64,000 bases of DNA from Microbacterium sp. LWO12-1.2. Lineage in GTDB: Bacteria > Actinomycetota > Actinomycetes > Actinomycetales > Microbacteriaceae. Location: positions 1,984,001 through 2,048,000 of the forward strand of contig NZ_JBEGII010000001.1 of the NCBI RefSeq assembly GCF_040675875.1. Reading direction: 5' to 3'. Positions 35,137-45,261 of the stretch are shown one piece after another (the first letter of the stretch is position 1; each line of letters opens with the position of its first letter). Under the pieces are notes generated by a model. The model was not told where the DNA came from, did not search any database, and was given only the letters and a program-made list of their open reading frames with translations. The position numbers and the translations under genes were made by a program.

Positions 35137-36568
35137 GCAGGGCACCGCGATCGACCCCGCGCTCGTGCGTCTCACCGACGACCGTGTCGCCTCCGGCAAG
35201 AGCCCCGCCGCCGTGCTGGCGTCGTCGGGCGGTGCGGAACCGCTCGGAGTCGGCGGCTCCGGCGACGCCGGCGACGGTTCAGCGCCCGACGCCGACACGG
35301 TCTTCCGCATCGCGTCGTGCACGAAGTCCTTCACCGCTGCCCGAGCGTTGCAGCTGCGCGACGCCGGCCTGCTCGATCTCGATCGTCCCATCGCCGAGAT
35401 GCTCCCCCGACCGCCGCGGTTCGTGATTCCCGGAGGAGATGCGACCCCGCCCACTCCGCGGATGCTGCTGACCATGTCGGCGGGCCTGCCGACCGACGAC
35501 GCCTGGGCGGACCGGCTGGAGTCGCTGCCGGTCACGGAGTTCGACGCGATGCTCAGCCGGGGAATCAGGTTCACCCGGCCGCCGGGGGTCGGCTACGAGT
35601 ACGCGAACCTCGGGTGGGCGATCCTCGGACGGGCGCTGGAGCAGCTGGACGGGCGCCGACTGCAGGAGCAGATCGAGAAGGATCTCCTGGATCCACTCGG
35701 CCTCACCGGGGTCAGGTTCTCCCCGCCGGCGGGGCGCCGCATCGCCACCGGCTACGCCCGGCACCACGGATCCTGGCAGGCACAGGCGGTCACGTCGCCC
35801 GGAGCGTTCTCGGCGATCGGAGGGCTCTTCGCGTCGTGCGCCGACATCCTGGCCTGGGCGCGGTGGCTGGCGAGCGCTTTCGCCGAGGGACCGAGCGAAC
35901 CGGACTCCGTGCTCTCGGCAGCGAGTCGCCGCGAGATGCAGCACCTCCACTGGGCCATCCCCGGCGGCGACAGCGAGGTCGCGCGCGGCTACGGGTACGG
36001 CTTGATCGTCGAGCATTCCGCGGAGCAGGGGCGTGTCGTCTCGCACTCCGGCGGCTACCCGGGCTTCTCTGCACACATGCGCTGGAGCGTGGACCGCTCG
36101 GTCGCGGTCTGCGGGTTCGAGAACGCGGGCTACTCCGGTGTGCACGAGATCGTGCGTCCCGCGTTCGCCGCGGCACTCGCCGAAGCGGTGACCGCGGCAC
36201 GATCGACTCCTCCCCCGGAGCCGTGGTCCGAGACCCGAGCGGCCGTTACCCGGATCTCGGAGCTGGTGAGTGATCATGGGAACATGACCTTGTGGGACCG
36301 CGCGAACAGTGACCTGTTCGATGGGTGCATCGACCTCGACGTGTCGGTGGCGGAGCGCAGGACTCGGCTGTCACGACTCATCGACGACGTCGGCGCCCCG
36401 CTGATCCATGGGCCCGCGTCGTTCCCGACGCCCGCGCGCGCGACCTGGAGAGCGTTCGGGTCATCCGGCGCGTTCGACATCTCTCTGCAGCTGACCCCGT
36501 CGGAACCGCCTCTGGTCCAGAGATGGGACCTCGCCATGATCACCGCGGAGGACGCTCATGTCTCCTGA
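35129..36568 (+). CDS. Serine hydrolase of the class C beta-lactamase/DD-peptidase fold
   Basis: 479 aa. The SxxK motif is ASCTKSFT (Ser63-Lys66), the YxN motif is YEYANLGW and the third motif is VVSHSGG (HxG). No signal peptide is visible, so it is probably cytoplasmic. A C-terminal domain of about 110 residues follows the catalytic fold, as in D-aminopeptidases and esterases of this family. It overlaps the M20 gene by 8 bp and the SIS gene by 11 bp. With an LD-carboxypeptidase and a D-amino-acid oxidase nearby, hydrolysis of peptides with D-residues is more likely than beta-lactam resistance. Confidence 0.87.
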   Translation: MSEQGTAIDPALVRLTDDRVASGKSPAAVLASSGGAEPLGVGGSGDAGDGSAPDADTVFRIASCTKSFTAARALQLRDAGLLDLDRPIAEMLPRPPRFVIPGGDATPPTPRMLLTMSAGLPTDDAWADRLESLPVTEFDAMLSRGIRFTRPPGVGYEYANLGWAILGRALEQLDGRRLQEQIEKDLLDPLGLTGVRFSPPAGRRIATGYARHHGSWQAQAVTSPGAFSAIGGLFASCADILAWARWLASAFAEGPSEPDSVLSAASRREMQHLHWAIPGGDSEVARGYGYGLIVEHSAEQGRVVSHSGGYPGFSAHMRWSVDRSVAVCGFENAGYSGVHEIVRPAFAAALAEAVTAARSTPPPEPWSETRAAVTRISELVSDHGNMTLWDRANSDLFDGCIDLDVSVAERRTRLSRLIDDVGAPLIHGPASFPTPARATWRAFGSSGAFDISLQLTPSEPPLVQRWDLAMITAEDAHVS

Positions 36569-37241
36569 GCCCGCAGCGCCGGAGGAGTCAGCGCCCGGCC
36601 GCAAGGCGCAGGCGCGAAGAAGCGCGTCTCTCCTCAAGTCCCGACTGCTCAAGGAAGAGCAGACGGCCTTCGACGACGCGCTGCGCTCTTTTGCGACGAA
36701 CCCCGCGTTCGAGCGCATGGCGGCCATCATCGCCCGCAGCCGCCGCCGATTCATCCTCGGGCGCGGCGATGCTCAGGAGCACGCCATGCTGCTGAGCGCG
36801 TCGCTGAAGGCCAGCTTCAGCCAGGTCTTCCTGGTGGCTCCTCCAGGGCTCGACCACCTCGACCTGCTCGCCGATGTGCGGACGGGCGACGTGCTCATCG
36901 CGATCTGCCACCGCCCGTACCGGCGCGACACCGTCGAGATCGGCCGGCTCTACGTCGCCGCCGGCGGCACGCTGATGCTGTTGACCGACAGCGCCGACTC
37001 GCCGCTGAGCGCGTTCGCCTCAGAGCAGATCATCATCGAGCACGCCACGCGCGATGCGCAAGTCGACGCCACCGCCGTCGTCCTCGCCACCCGTCTGCTG
37101 GCACGACTCGCATCGGCCAGCTCCAAAGGCGCCGTGCGGCGGGCACAGGAACGTGAACGGCTCGGCGATCTGCTCGGCCTCTACGAATCCGACATGCGCT
37201 GGGTCGGGCGCGAGCAGGGGCCGGGCGGGGCGGGGTCGTAG
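36558..37241 (+). CDS. SIS-domain protein related to RpiR/MurR regulators but lacking the HTH domain
   Basis: 227 aa. The core (about 45-190) is a SIS phosphosugar-binding fold with RRRFILGRGDAQEHAMLLSASLKASF and VLIAICHRPYRRDTVEIGRLYVAAGGTLMLLTD, typical of RpiR-family effector domains. Those regulators have about 80 residues of HTH before the SIS domain; here only about 45 charged residues precede it and no HTH is seen. It may therefore be a phosphosugar sensor or isomerase rather than a DNA-binding protein. It is the last gene after the M20 and serine hydrolase genes. Confidence 0.8.
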   Translation: MSPEPAAPEESAPGRKAQARRSASLLKSRLLKEEQTAFDDALRSFATNPAFERMAAIIARSRRRFILGRGDAQEHAMLLSASLKASFSQVFLVAPPGLDHLDLLADVRTGDVLIAICHRPYRRDTVEIGRLYVAAGGTLMLLTDSADSPLSAFASEQIIIEHATRDAQVDATAVVLATRLLARLASASSKGAVRRAQERERLGDLLGLYESDMRWVGREQGPGGAGS

Positions 37242-37249
37242 CGCGGGAG

Positions 37250-37402
37250 TCAGCCTCCCGAGGGGTTCTCGAGCGGCTTGCCGTCGTCGTCGGTGGTCTC
37301 TCGTTCGAGGATCTCCTCGGTGCTGTCGGGCGCACCGCCCGATGCGGTGTCGGCCTCTTCGTCAGGACCGGGGGTGCCCTGCGTGTTCTTCGGATCGCTC
37401 AT
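37250..37402 (-). CDS. Small acidic hypothetical protein
   Basis: 50 aa, starting MSDPKNTQGTPGPDEE and ending NPSGG. It is strongly acidic and probably disordered, with no membrane segment. AAGGAG lies 7-8 nt before ATG 37402, a good ribosome site, and the reading frame is clean with its own stop at 37250. It converges on the SIS gene with 8 bp between them. Function unknown. Confidence 0.7.
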   Translation of the reverse strand: MSDPKNTQGTPGPDEEADTASGGAPDSTEEILERETTDDDGKPLENPSGG

Positions 37403-37557
37403 GATTCTCTCCTTCGTTCGGTCCGGTGAGGCTACGGGGCCCGGGGCGCGGCAGCGAGGGGGTTGACGTGGATCGTCGGGGCACGAGACCTCGACCGAAC
37501 GACGTAGGAATCGCGGAGGCCGATGCGGCTGGGGCGACGCGGGTGTAGGTTGCGGAG

Positions 37558-38556
37558 ATGGAGCCGATCCGAGTGGGGCTCGTGGCCGACCCGGCTTCGC
37601 CCACGGCGGTCGCGCGTCGGATGACCGACCTCACACCGCCGCTCGCTGCTCAGGCCGACGGCTGGATCATCGAACTCGTCAGCGAGCCGTTCACCCTCGG
37701 ATCTGAAGACGTCGACGCCGCGCTGGAACGGCTTCGGGCTCACGCTGCACAGAAGCGCTGGGATCTCGTCATCGGCGTCACCGAGCTTCCGCTTCGCGAT
37801 GATGACGGCCGCTATCTGCTGGCGGCGATCGATCCTCGACGCCGATCCGCTGTGCTGTCATTGCCCGCGCTGGGCGGTTTCCGGGTGCAGACCCGCGCCC
37901 GCCGCGCGGTGCGAGGGCTCGTCGACGGGATGGCCGGACCAGCCGTGTCTGAGGAACAGCGCCTGCCGCTCCCCCGGCTCAGCGCCCGGGGTCGCGTGCT
38001 TCTGGGCATGGTGCTGGCCAACCGTCCCTGGCTGCTCGCGGCAGGGCTCAAGTCCGCTCTGGTCGCGGCCCTGGCGACCGGCGCGGTGGCGACGATCGAG
38101 CCGACGGTGTGGTCACTCGCCATCTCGCTGTCGGGCTGGCGTCTGGCGGCGGCGACGTTGGCCTCCATCACGATCATCATCGCCTGGATCGTGATCGACG
38201 GCAGGCTCTGGGACCGCCCCGACGACAGCTCTCCTGCAGCGCGTGAGAGATCCCGTCTCTACAACACCTCGACGCTGCTGACTCTGACCATCGGCATCAT
38301 CATCTGTTATCTGGCGCTGTACGTCGTGAACCTGGCCTGGGCGTTCTTCGTGCTCGACCCGACGGTGATGAGCGAGTCCCTCGGCCGAGCCGTCGGAGCG
38401 GGTGATCTGTTCGTGCTCAGCTGGTTCGTCGCGTCGGCGGCGACACTCGGCGGGGCGCTCGGCACCGGCTTGGAGTCCGACGATGCGATCCGTGCTGCCA
38501 CGTATTCGAAGCGCGAAGAGGAGCGACGCGCGCGCCTGGCTGATGAGCGCGTCTGA
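37558..38556 (+). CDS. Conserved hypothetical membrane protein
   Basis: 332 aa. The first 140 residues are soluble and begin with MEPIRVGLVADPASPTAVARR; they include DLVIGVTELPLRDDDGRYLLAA and look like an alpha/beta domain. Hydrophobic helices follow (about 158-178, 182-215, 238-270, 280-310). ATG 37558 has TAGGTT (37546-37551) 6 nt upstream and no ribosome site, so it is probably leaderless. Function unknown. It converges on nrdF across a strong hairpin. Confidence 0.78.
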   Translation: MEPIRVGLVADPASPTAVARRMTDLTPPLAAQADGWIIELVSEPFTLGSEDVDAALERLRAHAAQKRWDLVIGVTELPLRDDDGRYLLAAIDPRRRSAVLSLPALGGFRVQTRARRAVRGLVDGMAGPAVSEEQRLPLPRLSARGRVLLGMVLANRPWLLAAGLKSALVAALATGAVATIEPTVWSLAISLSGWRLAAATLASITIIIAWIVIDGRLWDRPDDSSPAARERSRLYNTSTLLTLTIGIIICYLALYVVNLAWAFFVLDPTVMSESLGRAVGAGDLFVLSWFVASAATLGGALGTGLESDDAIRAATYSKREEERRARLADERV

Positions 38557-38582
38557 GTCGGCGATGCACGATGGGCGCGGTC

Positions 38583-38619
38583 ACTGGTCTCACCGGGATG
38601 CGTCCACGGTGAGACCAGT
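38583..38619. terminator. Bidirectional hairpin between the membrane protein and nrdF
   Basis: ACTGGTCTCACC (38583-38594) pairs perfectly with GGTGAGACCAGT (38608-38619) around a 13-nt loop. It lies between two convergent genes, so it can serve both. There is no long T-run, which is common in high-GC actinobacteria. Confidence 0.7.
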
Positions 38620-38652
38620 TCGCTGCCCACGCGATCGCGGAGCTATGACTTC

Positions 38653-41805
<3,153 letters not shown>

Positions 41806-41809
<4 letters not shown>

Positions 41810-42258
41810 TGCGTCCTGCTCTTCAACTGTGATACCCACCGTCGTTCCAATCCGTCGCTCACGCGATCAACGTCGTCCTGTGTGCCGAAGATTTCGAGCC
41901 GGTACAAGTGCGGCACGTGGCACTTGCGGCTGATGATGTCGCCGGCGAGACAGAAGGAATCGCCGAAGTTGGTATTGCCCGCGGAGATGACACCGCGGAT
42001 GTGCTGCCGGTTGCGCTCGTCGTTGAGGAACCGGATCACCTGCTTGGGCACGGCACCTCGTTCGACGCCGCGCCCTTCACCTCCGCCATAGGTGGGGGTG
42101 ACCAGCACGAAGGGCTCGTCTATGACGAGTTCTTCCTCCTGCCGGTGGAGAGGGATGCGTCGGGCCGGAAGCCCGAGCTTCTCGATGAAACGCGCGGTGT
42201 TACCCGACGCGCTCGAGAAGTAGACCAGGAGCGGCGCGGCAGTCGCGACTAGGTGCAT
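41806..42258 (-). CDS. nrdI: Class Ib ribonucleotide reductase assembly flavodoxin
   Basis: 150 aa flavodoxin-like protein that supplies oxidant to build the dimanganese-tyrosyl cofactor of Nrd[19 protein letters not shown] is the phosphate loop, [12 protein letters not shown] the next flavin loop, and [18 protein letters not shown] the NrdI signature. It lies between nrdH (33-bp gap) and nrdE (4-bp overlap). Confidence 0.96.
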
Positions 42259-42291
42259 GACTCACTCCGGTTCCTGAGCGACGCAGAAGGG

Positions 42292-42525
42292 TCACGCCAG
42301 GCGCGTGGCGAGCTCGGCGATCTTGTCGGGACGGAAGCCCGACCAGTGGTCCTCGTCGGTCACGACGACGGGCGCCTGCATGTAGCCGAGCGCCTTGACC
42401 TGCTCCAGGGCCGTCGGGTCCTCCGACAGGTCATGGATCTCGTACTCGATGCCCTGGGCATCCAGCGCACGGTAGGTGGCGTTGCACTGGACGCAGGACG
42501 GCTTGGTGTAGACCGTGATCGACAT
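42292..42525 (-). CDS. nrdH: Glutaredoxin-like electron donor for class Ib ribonucleotide reductase
   Basis: 77 aa thioredoxin-fold redoxin. The active site CVQC sits in YTKPSCVQCNATYRALD, and the C-terminal WSGFRPDKI is the NrdH signature. GAGGGG a few bases before ATG 42525 sets the start; the longer frame to 42657 crosses the promoter. First gene of nrdHIEF. It reduces the NrdE tail and is itself reduced by thioredoxin reductase. Confidence 0.96.
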   Translation of the reverse strand: MSITVYTKPSCVQCNATYRALDAQGIEYEIHDLSEDPTALEQVKALGYMQAPVVVTDEDHWSGFRPDKIAELATRLA

Positions 42526-42893
42526 CTGAAACCCCTCAAATCTCTGGTTGCTCCGGCAGACCCCCGCCGGGACTTCAATACTACATATAGGGACGGACAT
42601 TGCGGCCGACCACAAGGGGTAGTAGTTACATCCGTGTAGTTTTCCACCGCTCTCCACTGATACAACACAGGTTCTCCACCGTTTCTTCCACAGGTTGAGA
42701 CCCCGCCGAAGGGCTTCCGAACCGCGAGAAATCGCGGCTGGGAAGCGCCTGTGAGCGATCTATCCACAGGCGCGACCATACGAGGGGGTTCGGACATTTT
42801 GAGACCTGTGGAAACTACCTCTCGGCGTGTCGTCGGCGTGTCGCATCCGCACCCGCTTCGACGCTCCCCGCCGGGTGCCGCTACCGTTGTGAG
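42526..42893. other. 368-bp divergent regulatory region between nrdH and an MFS gene, with DnaA-box-like sites
   Basis: No gene is seen here. Besides the NrdR-like box, four sites differ from the DnaA-box form TTWTNCACA at one position: TTTTCCACC (42640-42648), TCTTCCACA (42684-42692), CTATCCACA (42760-42768) and, reversed, TGTGGAAAC (42807-42815). Local A/T content is raised between 42595 and 42700. TACCGT (42882-42887) is the -10 of the plus-strand MFS gene. DnaA control of ribonucleotide reductase is known in E. coli; here it is an inference. Confidence 0.45.
42578..42593 (-). promoter_or_regulatory. Candidate NrdR box overlapping the nrdH -10
   Basis: ATACTACATATAGGGA matches 12 of 16 positions of the palindromic NrdR box ACACWATATATWGTGT. 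On the coding strand it contains TAGTAT, a usable -10, 52 bp before nrdH. A second weaker site (AGTTACATCCGTGTAG, 42622-42637) lies about 44 bp away, not the usual three helical turns. Confidence 0.5.
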
Positions 42894-44102
42894 GTGGCGG
42901 GATATCGGGATCTTCTTCGCACGCCGGGAGTGGCGCGCATGATCGCTGCTCAGTTGACCGCGCGATTCCCCAACGGCATGTCCTCGCTCGCGATCCTGCT
43001 GCACGTCGAACAGCAGACGGGGTCCTACGGAGCCGCCGGCCTCGTGCTCGCCGCGACCAGCGTCGGCCAGGCGGTCGCCGGCCCCATCACCAGCCGCTGG
43101 ATGGGCATGTGGGGCATGCGTCGCGTTCTCACCCTGACCCTGAGCGTGTGCGTCGTCGCCGTGCTGGCGCTCGCCCTGCTCCCGCTGAACCTGCCGGGGT
43201 ACATGGTGCTCGGGATGGTGGCCGGACTCTCCACTCCTCCGATCCAGGCAGCCGTTCGCACGATCTATCCGAAGCTCGTGAACTCCTCGCAGCTCACCCC
43301 GCTCTTCTCGCTCGACGCCTCTCTGCAGGAGATCATCTGGATCCTGGCACCGGTGGTCATCACACTCGTGTCGACGCAGGTCGGCACGACCGAGGGTCTG
43401 TTGCTGGTCGCGATCATCCTGGTGGCGGGAGGCGCGTGGTTCATCCTCTCGCCCGAGGTCGGTCGCGTGCGGATCCCCCGCAGCCGCAATCCGCTCGGCA
43501 AGGTCGTGCTCAAGCCCCCTGTCATGCTCGCCACCGTCATCGGCTTCCTCCTGATCGGGGCGTGCGCGGCCGTCGAGGTCGGTGTGGTCGCGAGCTTCGA
43601 GCATGGCAGCCTCACCGCCGGTCTCGTGCTCGCCGTCTTCGCGCTCGGCAGCCTCGCCGGCGGCCTGGCCTTCGGTCACATCCCGATCGGCCCCTGGGCC
43701 ATGGCACGGCGTCTGCTGATCGTCACCATCGGGCTCGGACTCACCATGGTGATGCTCAACGTGTTCTGGCTCGGCGGCACGCTGATCCTCGCCGGCATCG
43801 GCATCGCCCCCGCTCTCGCCGTGCTCTTCGCGATCACCTCCGCGAGCGTGAAGTTCAGCGAGACGGCCGAGGCGTTCGGGTGGGCGGGTACCGGTCAGCT
43901 CATCGGCGCCGCTGCCGGGTCCGCGGTCGCCGGCTTCCTCGTCGACGCGGGCGACTGGCGCGGCGCATACCTCGCCGCGACGCTGTTCGCCGGGGCCGGG
44001 TTGATCGTCTCGATCGTGTTCGTCCGTTCCTTCCCTGATCTGCGTCACCGCGACGCGAGTCCCCATCCCGACACCGAACCCCTGGCGGTCACCCCCTCAT
44101 GA
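42894..44102 (+). CDS. MFS transporter
   Basis: 402 aa with about 12 membrane segments. SRWMGMWGMRRVLTLTLSV holds a loop 2-3 MFS-like segment, and the two six-helix halves are separated by a basic loop (RVRIPRSRNPLGKVVLKPP). GTG 42894 has TACCGT 6 nt upstream and no Shine-Dalgarno, so the mRNA is probably leaderless from this GTG. The 3' end overlaps the sugar kinase by 4 bp, suggesting coupled uptake or export of a sugar-related compound. Substrate unknown. Confidence 0.87.
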   Translation: MAGYRDLLRTPGVARMIAAQLTARFPNGMSSLAILLHVEQQTGSYGAAGLVLAATSVGQAVAGPITSRWMGMWGMRRVLTLTLSVCVVAVLALALLPLNLPGYMVLGMVAGLSTPPIQAAVRTIYPKLVNSSQLTPLFSLDASLQEIIWILAPVVITLVSTQVGTTEGLLLVAIILVAGGAWFILSPEVGRVRIPRSRNPLGKVVLKPPVMLATVIGFLLIGACAAVEVGVVASFEHGSLTAGLVLAVFALGSLAGGLAFGHIPIGPWAMARRLLIVTIGLGLTMVMLNVFWLGGTLILAGIGIAPALAVLFAITSASVKFSETAEAFGWAGTGQLIGAAAGSAVAGFLVDAGDWRGAYLAATLFAGAGLIVSIVFVRSFPDLRHRDASPHPDTEPLAVTPS

Positions 44103-45010
44103 GCTCCCTTACTGCCCTGACCTCCGCTCCCGAGATCGTCTGCGTGGGCGAGACCATGGCGCTGATCACGCCGACGGATGCGAGTCTCGCCGAGGCGGGG
44201 CACGCGACGATCGGGCTCGCCGGGGCGGAGTCCAACGTGTCGGCGGGAGTCGCCGCCACCGGGCACCGCGTCGCCTGGGCGTCTCGCCTGGGAGCCGATC
44301 CGCTCGGCGACCGCATCACGTCGGAGCTCGCGCGCCGCGGCGTGGAGCTGTGGGTCGAGCGCGCGGCGGATGCGCCCACCGGTGTCATGTTCAAGGATCC
44401 GGGCGTCGAGTCCTCCTCCGTCTACTACTACCGCCGCGGCTCGGCTGCCGCGCACATGGAGCCCGGCTTCCTGACGCCGGACCGACTCGAGGGCGTGCGG
44501 ATCGTGCACACCACCGGCATCACGCCCGCGCTCTCGCGCTCGTGCCGGGAGATGGTCGACCGCCTCTTCGCAGACGCCCGCACCGCCGGCGCGCTGGTGT
44601 CGTTCGACGTGAACGACCGACGTCCGCTCTGGAGCCGCGAGGACGCCGCCGAGACCCTCGCCCGACTGGCGGATGCCGCAGACATCACCTTCGTCGGCCG
44701 CGACGAGGCCGAGCGCATCTGGGGCACCGTGACTCCGGCCGAGATCCGCGCCTTCCTCCCCCGGTGCCCGCTGTTGATCGTCAAGGACGGCGATGTCGGG
44801 GCGACCGCCTTCGACGGCGATGCCGAGCCGGTGTTCGTCCCGGCACCCGTGGTCGATGTCGTCGAGCCGGTCGGAGCGGGCGACGCGTTCGCCTCCGGCT
44901 TCCTCGCAGCCACACTCGACGGTGCTCCGCTCGCCGCTCGCCTGTCGGCCGGGCACGCCGCCGCCGAGCGCGTGCTGACGATCGCGGCTGATCTGCCGCC
45001 ACTCGACTGA
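44099..45010 (+). CDS. PfkB family sugar kinase (2-keto-3-deoxygluconate kinase-like)
   Basis: 303 aa ribokinase-fold kinase. CVGETMALITPT is typical of KDG/ribokinase starts, GGAESNVSAG-like AGAESNVSAGVAATGHRVAWASRLG is the substrate lid region, and VEPVGAGDAFASGFLAA is the PfkB signature 2 with catalytic Asp in GAGD. It is 4-bp coupled to an MFS transporter. Phosphorylation of a keto-sugar acid is the best guess but the substrate is not proven. Confidence 0.88.
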   Translation: MSSLTALTSAPEIVCVGETMALITPTDASLAEAGHATIGLAGAESNVSAGVAATGHRVAWASRLGADPLGDRITSELARRGVELWVERAADAPTGVMFKDPGVESSSVYYYRRGSAAAHMEPGFLTPDRLEGVRIVHTTGITPALSRSCREMVDRLFADARTAGALVSFDVNDRRPLWSREDAAETLARLADAADITFVGRDEAERIWGTVTPAEIRAFLPRCPLLIVKDGDVGATAFDGDAEPVFVPAPVVDVVEPVGAGDAFASGFLAATLDGAPLAARLSAGHAAAERVLTIAADLPPLD

Positions 45011-45261
45011 CACACCCGATCCCGCCCACGCCGCCGCGCGTTCTGGCGCGCCCGTGACTCGGGAGGGTGCAGAACGGCTCCGGCGCCGTCAAGCGACCGA
45101 TCGGTGAACGCTCGGCGTCAGTTAATGAACGCCGAATGGCCACTCTCTGGAACCGCCGTTTCGCTGCATCCGACGCTAGTAGCTTCGCGAATGGCGCCGC
45201 TTCCACCCTGCTGTCGAGCGCCATCTCCCACCTCGAATCCCGACGAAAGGTGCTGCCTGCG
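45011..45261. promoter_or_regulatory. Upstream region of the phosphoesterase pair with a possible direct-repeat operator
   Basis: 251 bp without a convincing gene. GGTGAACG (45103-45110) and AATGAACG (45124-45131) form a direct repeat 21 bp apart, two helical turns. In reverse they read CGTTCACC and CGTTCATT, similar to the half-sites of actinobacterial PHO boxes, and the downstream genes are phosphatases. Spacing is not the canonical 11-bp step, so the call is weak. Confidence 0.25.

Noticed and set aside
35129..36568. Beta-lactam resistance gene
   Set aside because: It has the SxxK/YxN/HxG fold but no signal peptide, an extra C-terminal domain and a peptidase operon context. D-peptidase or esterase activity is more likely.
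42600..42830. DnaA-box cluster read as a replication origin
   Set aside because: No dnaA, dnaN, recF or gyrase genes are nearby, and the boxes are imperfect. A regulatory role at nrdH is more economical.
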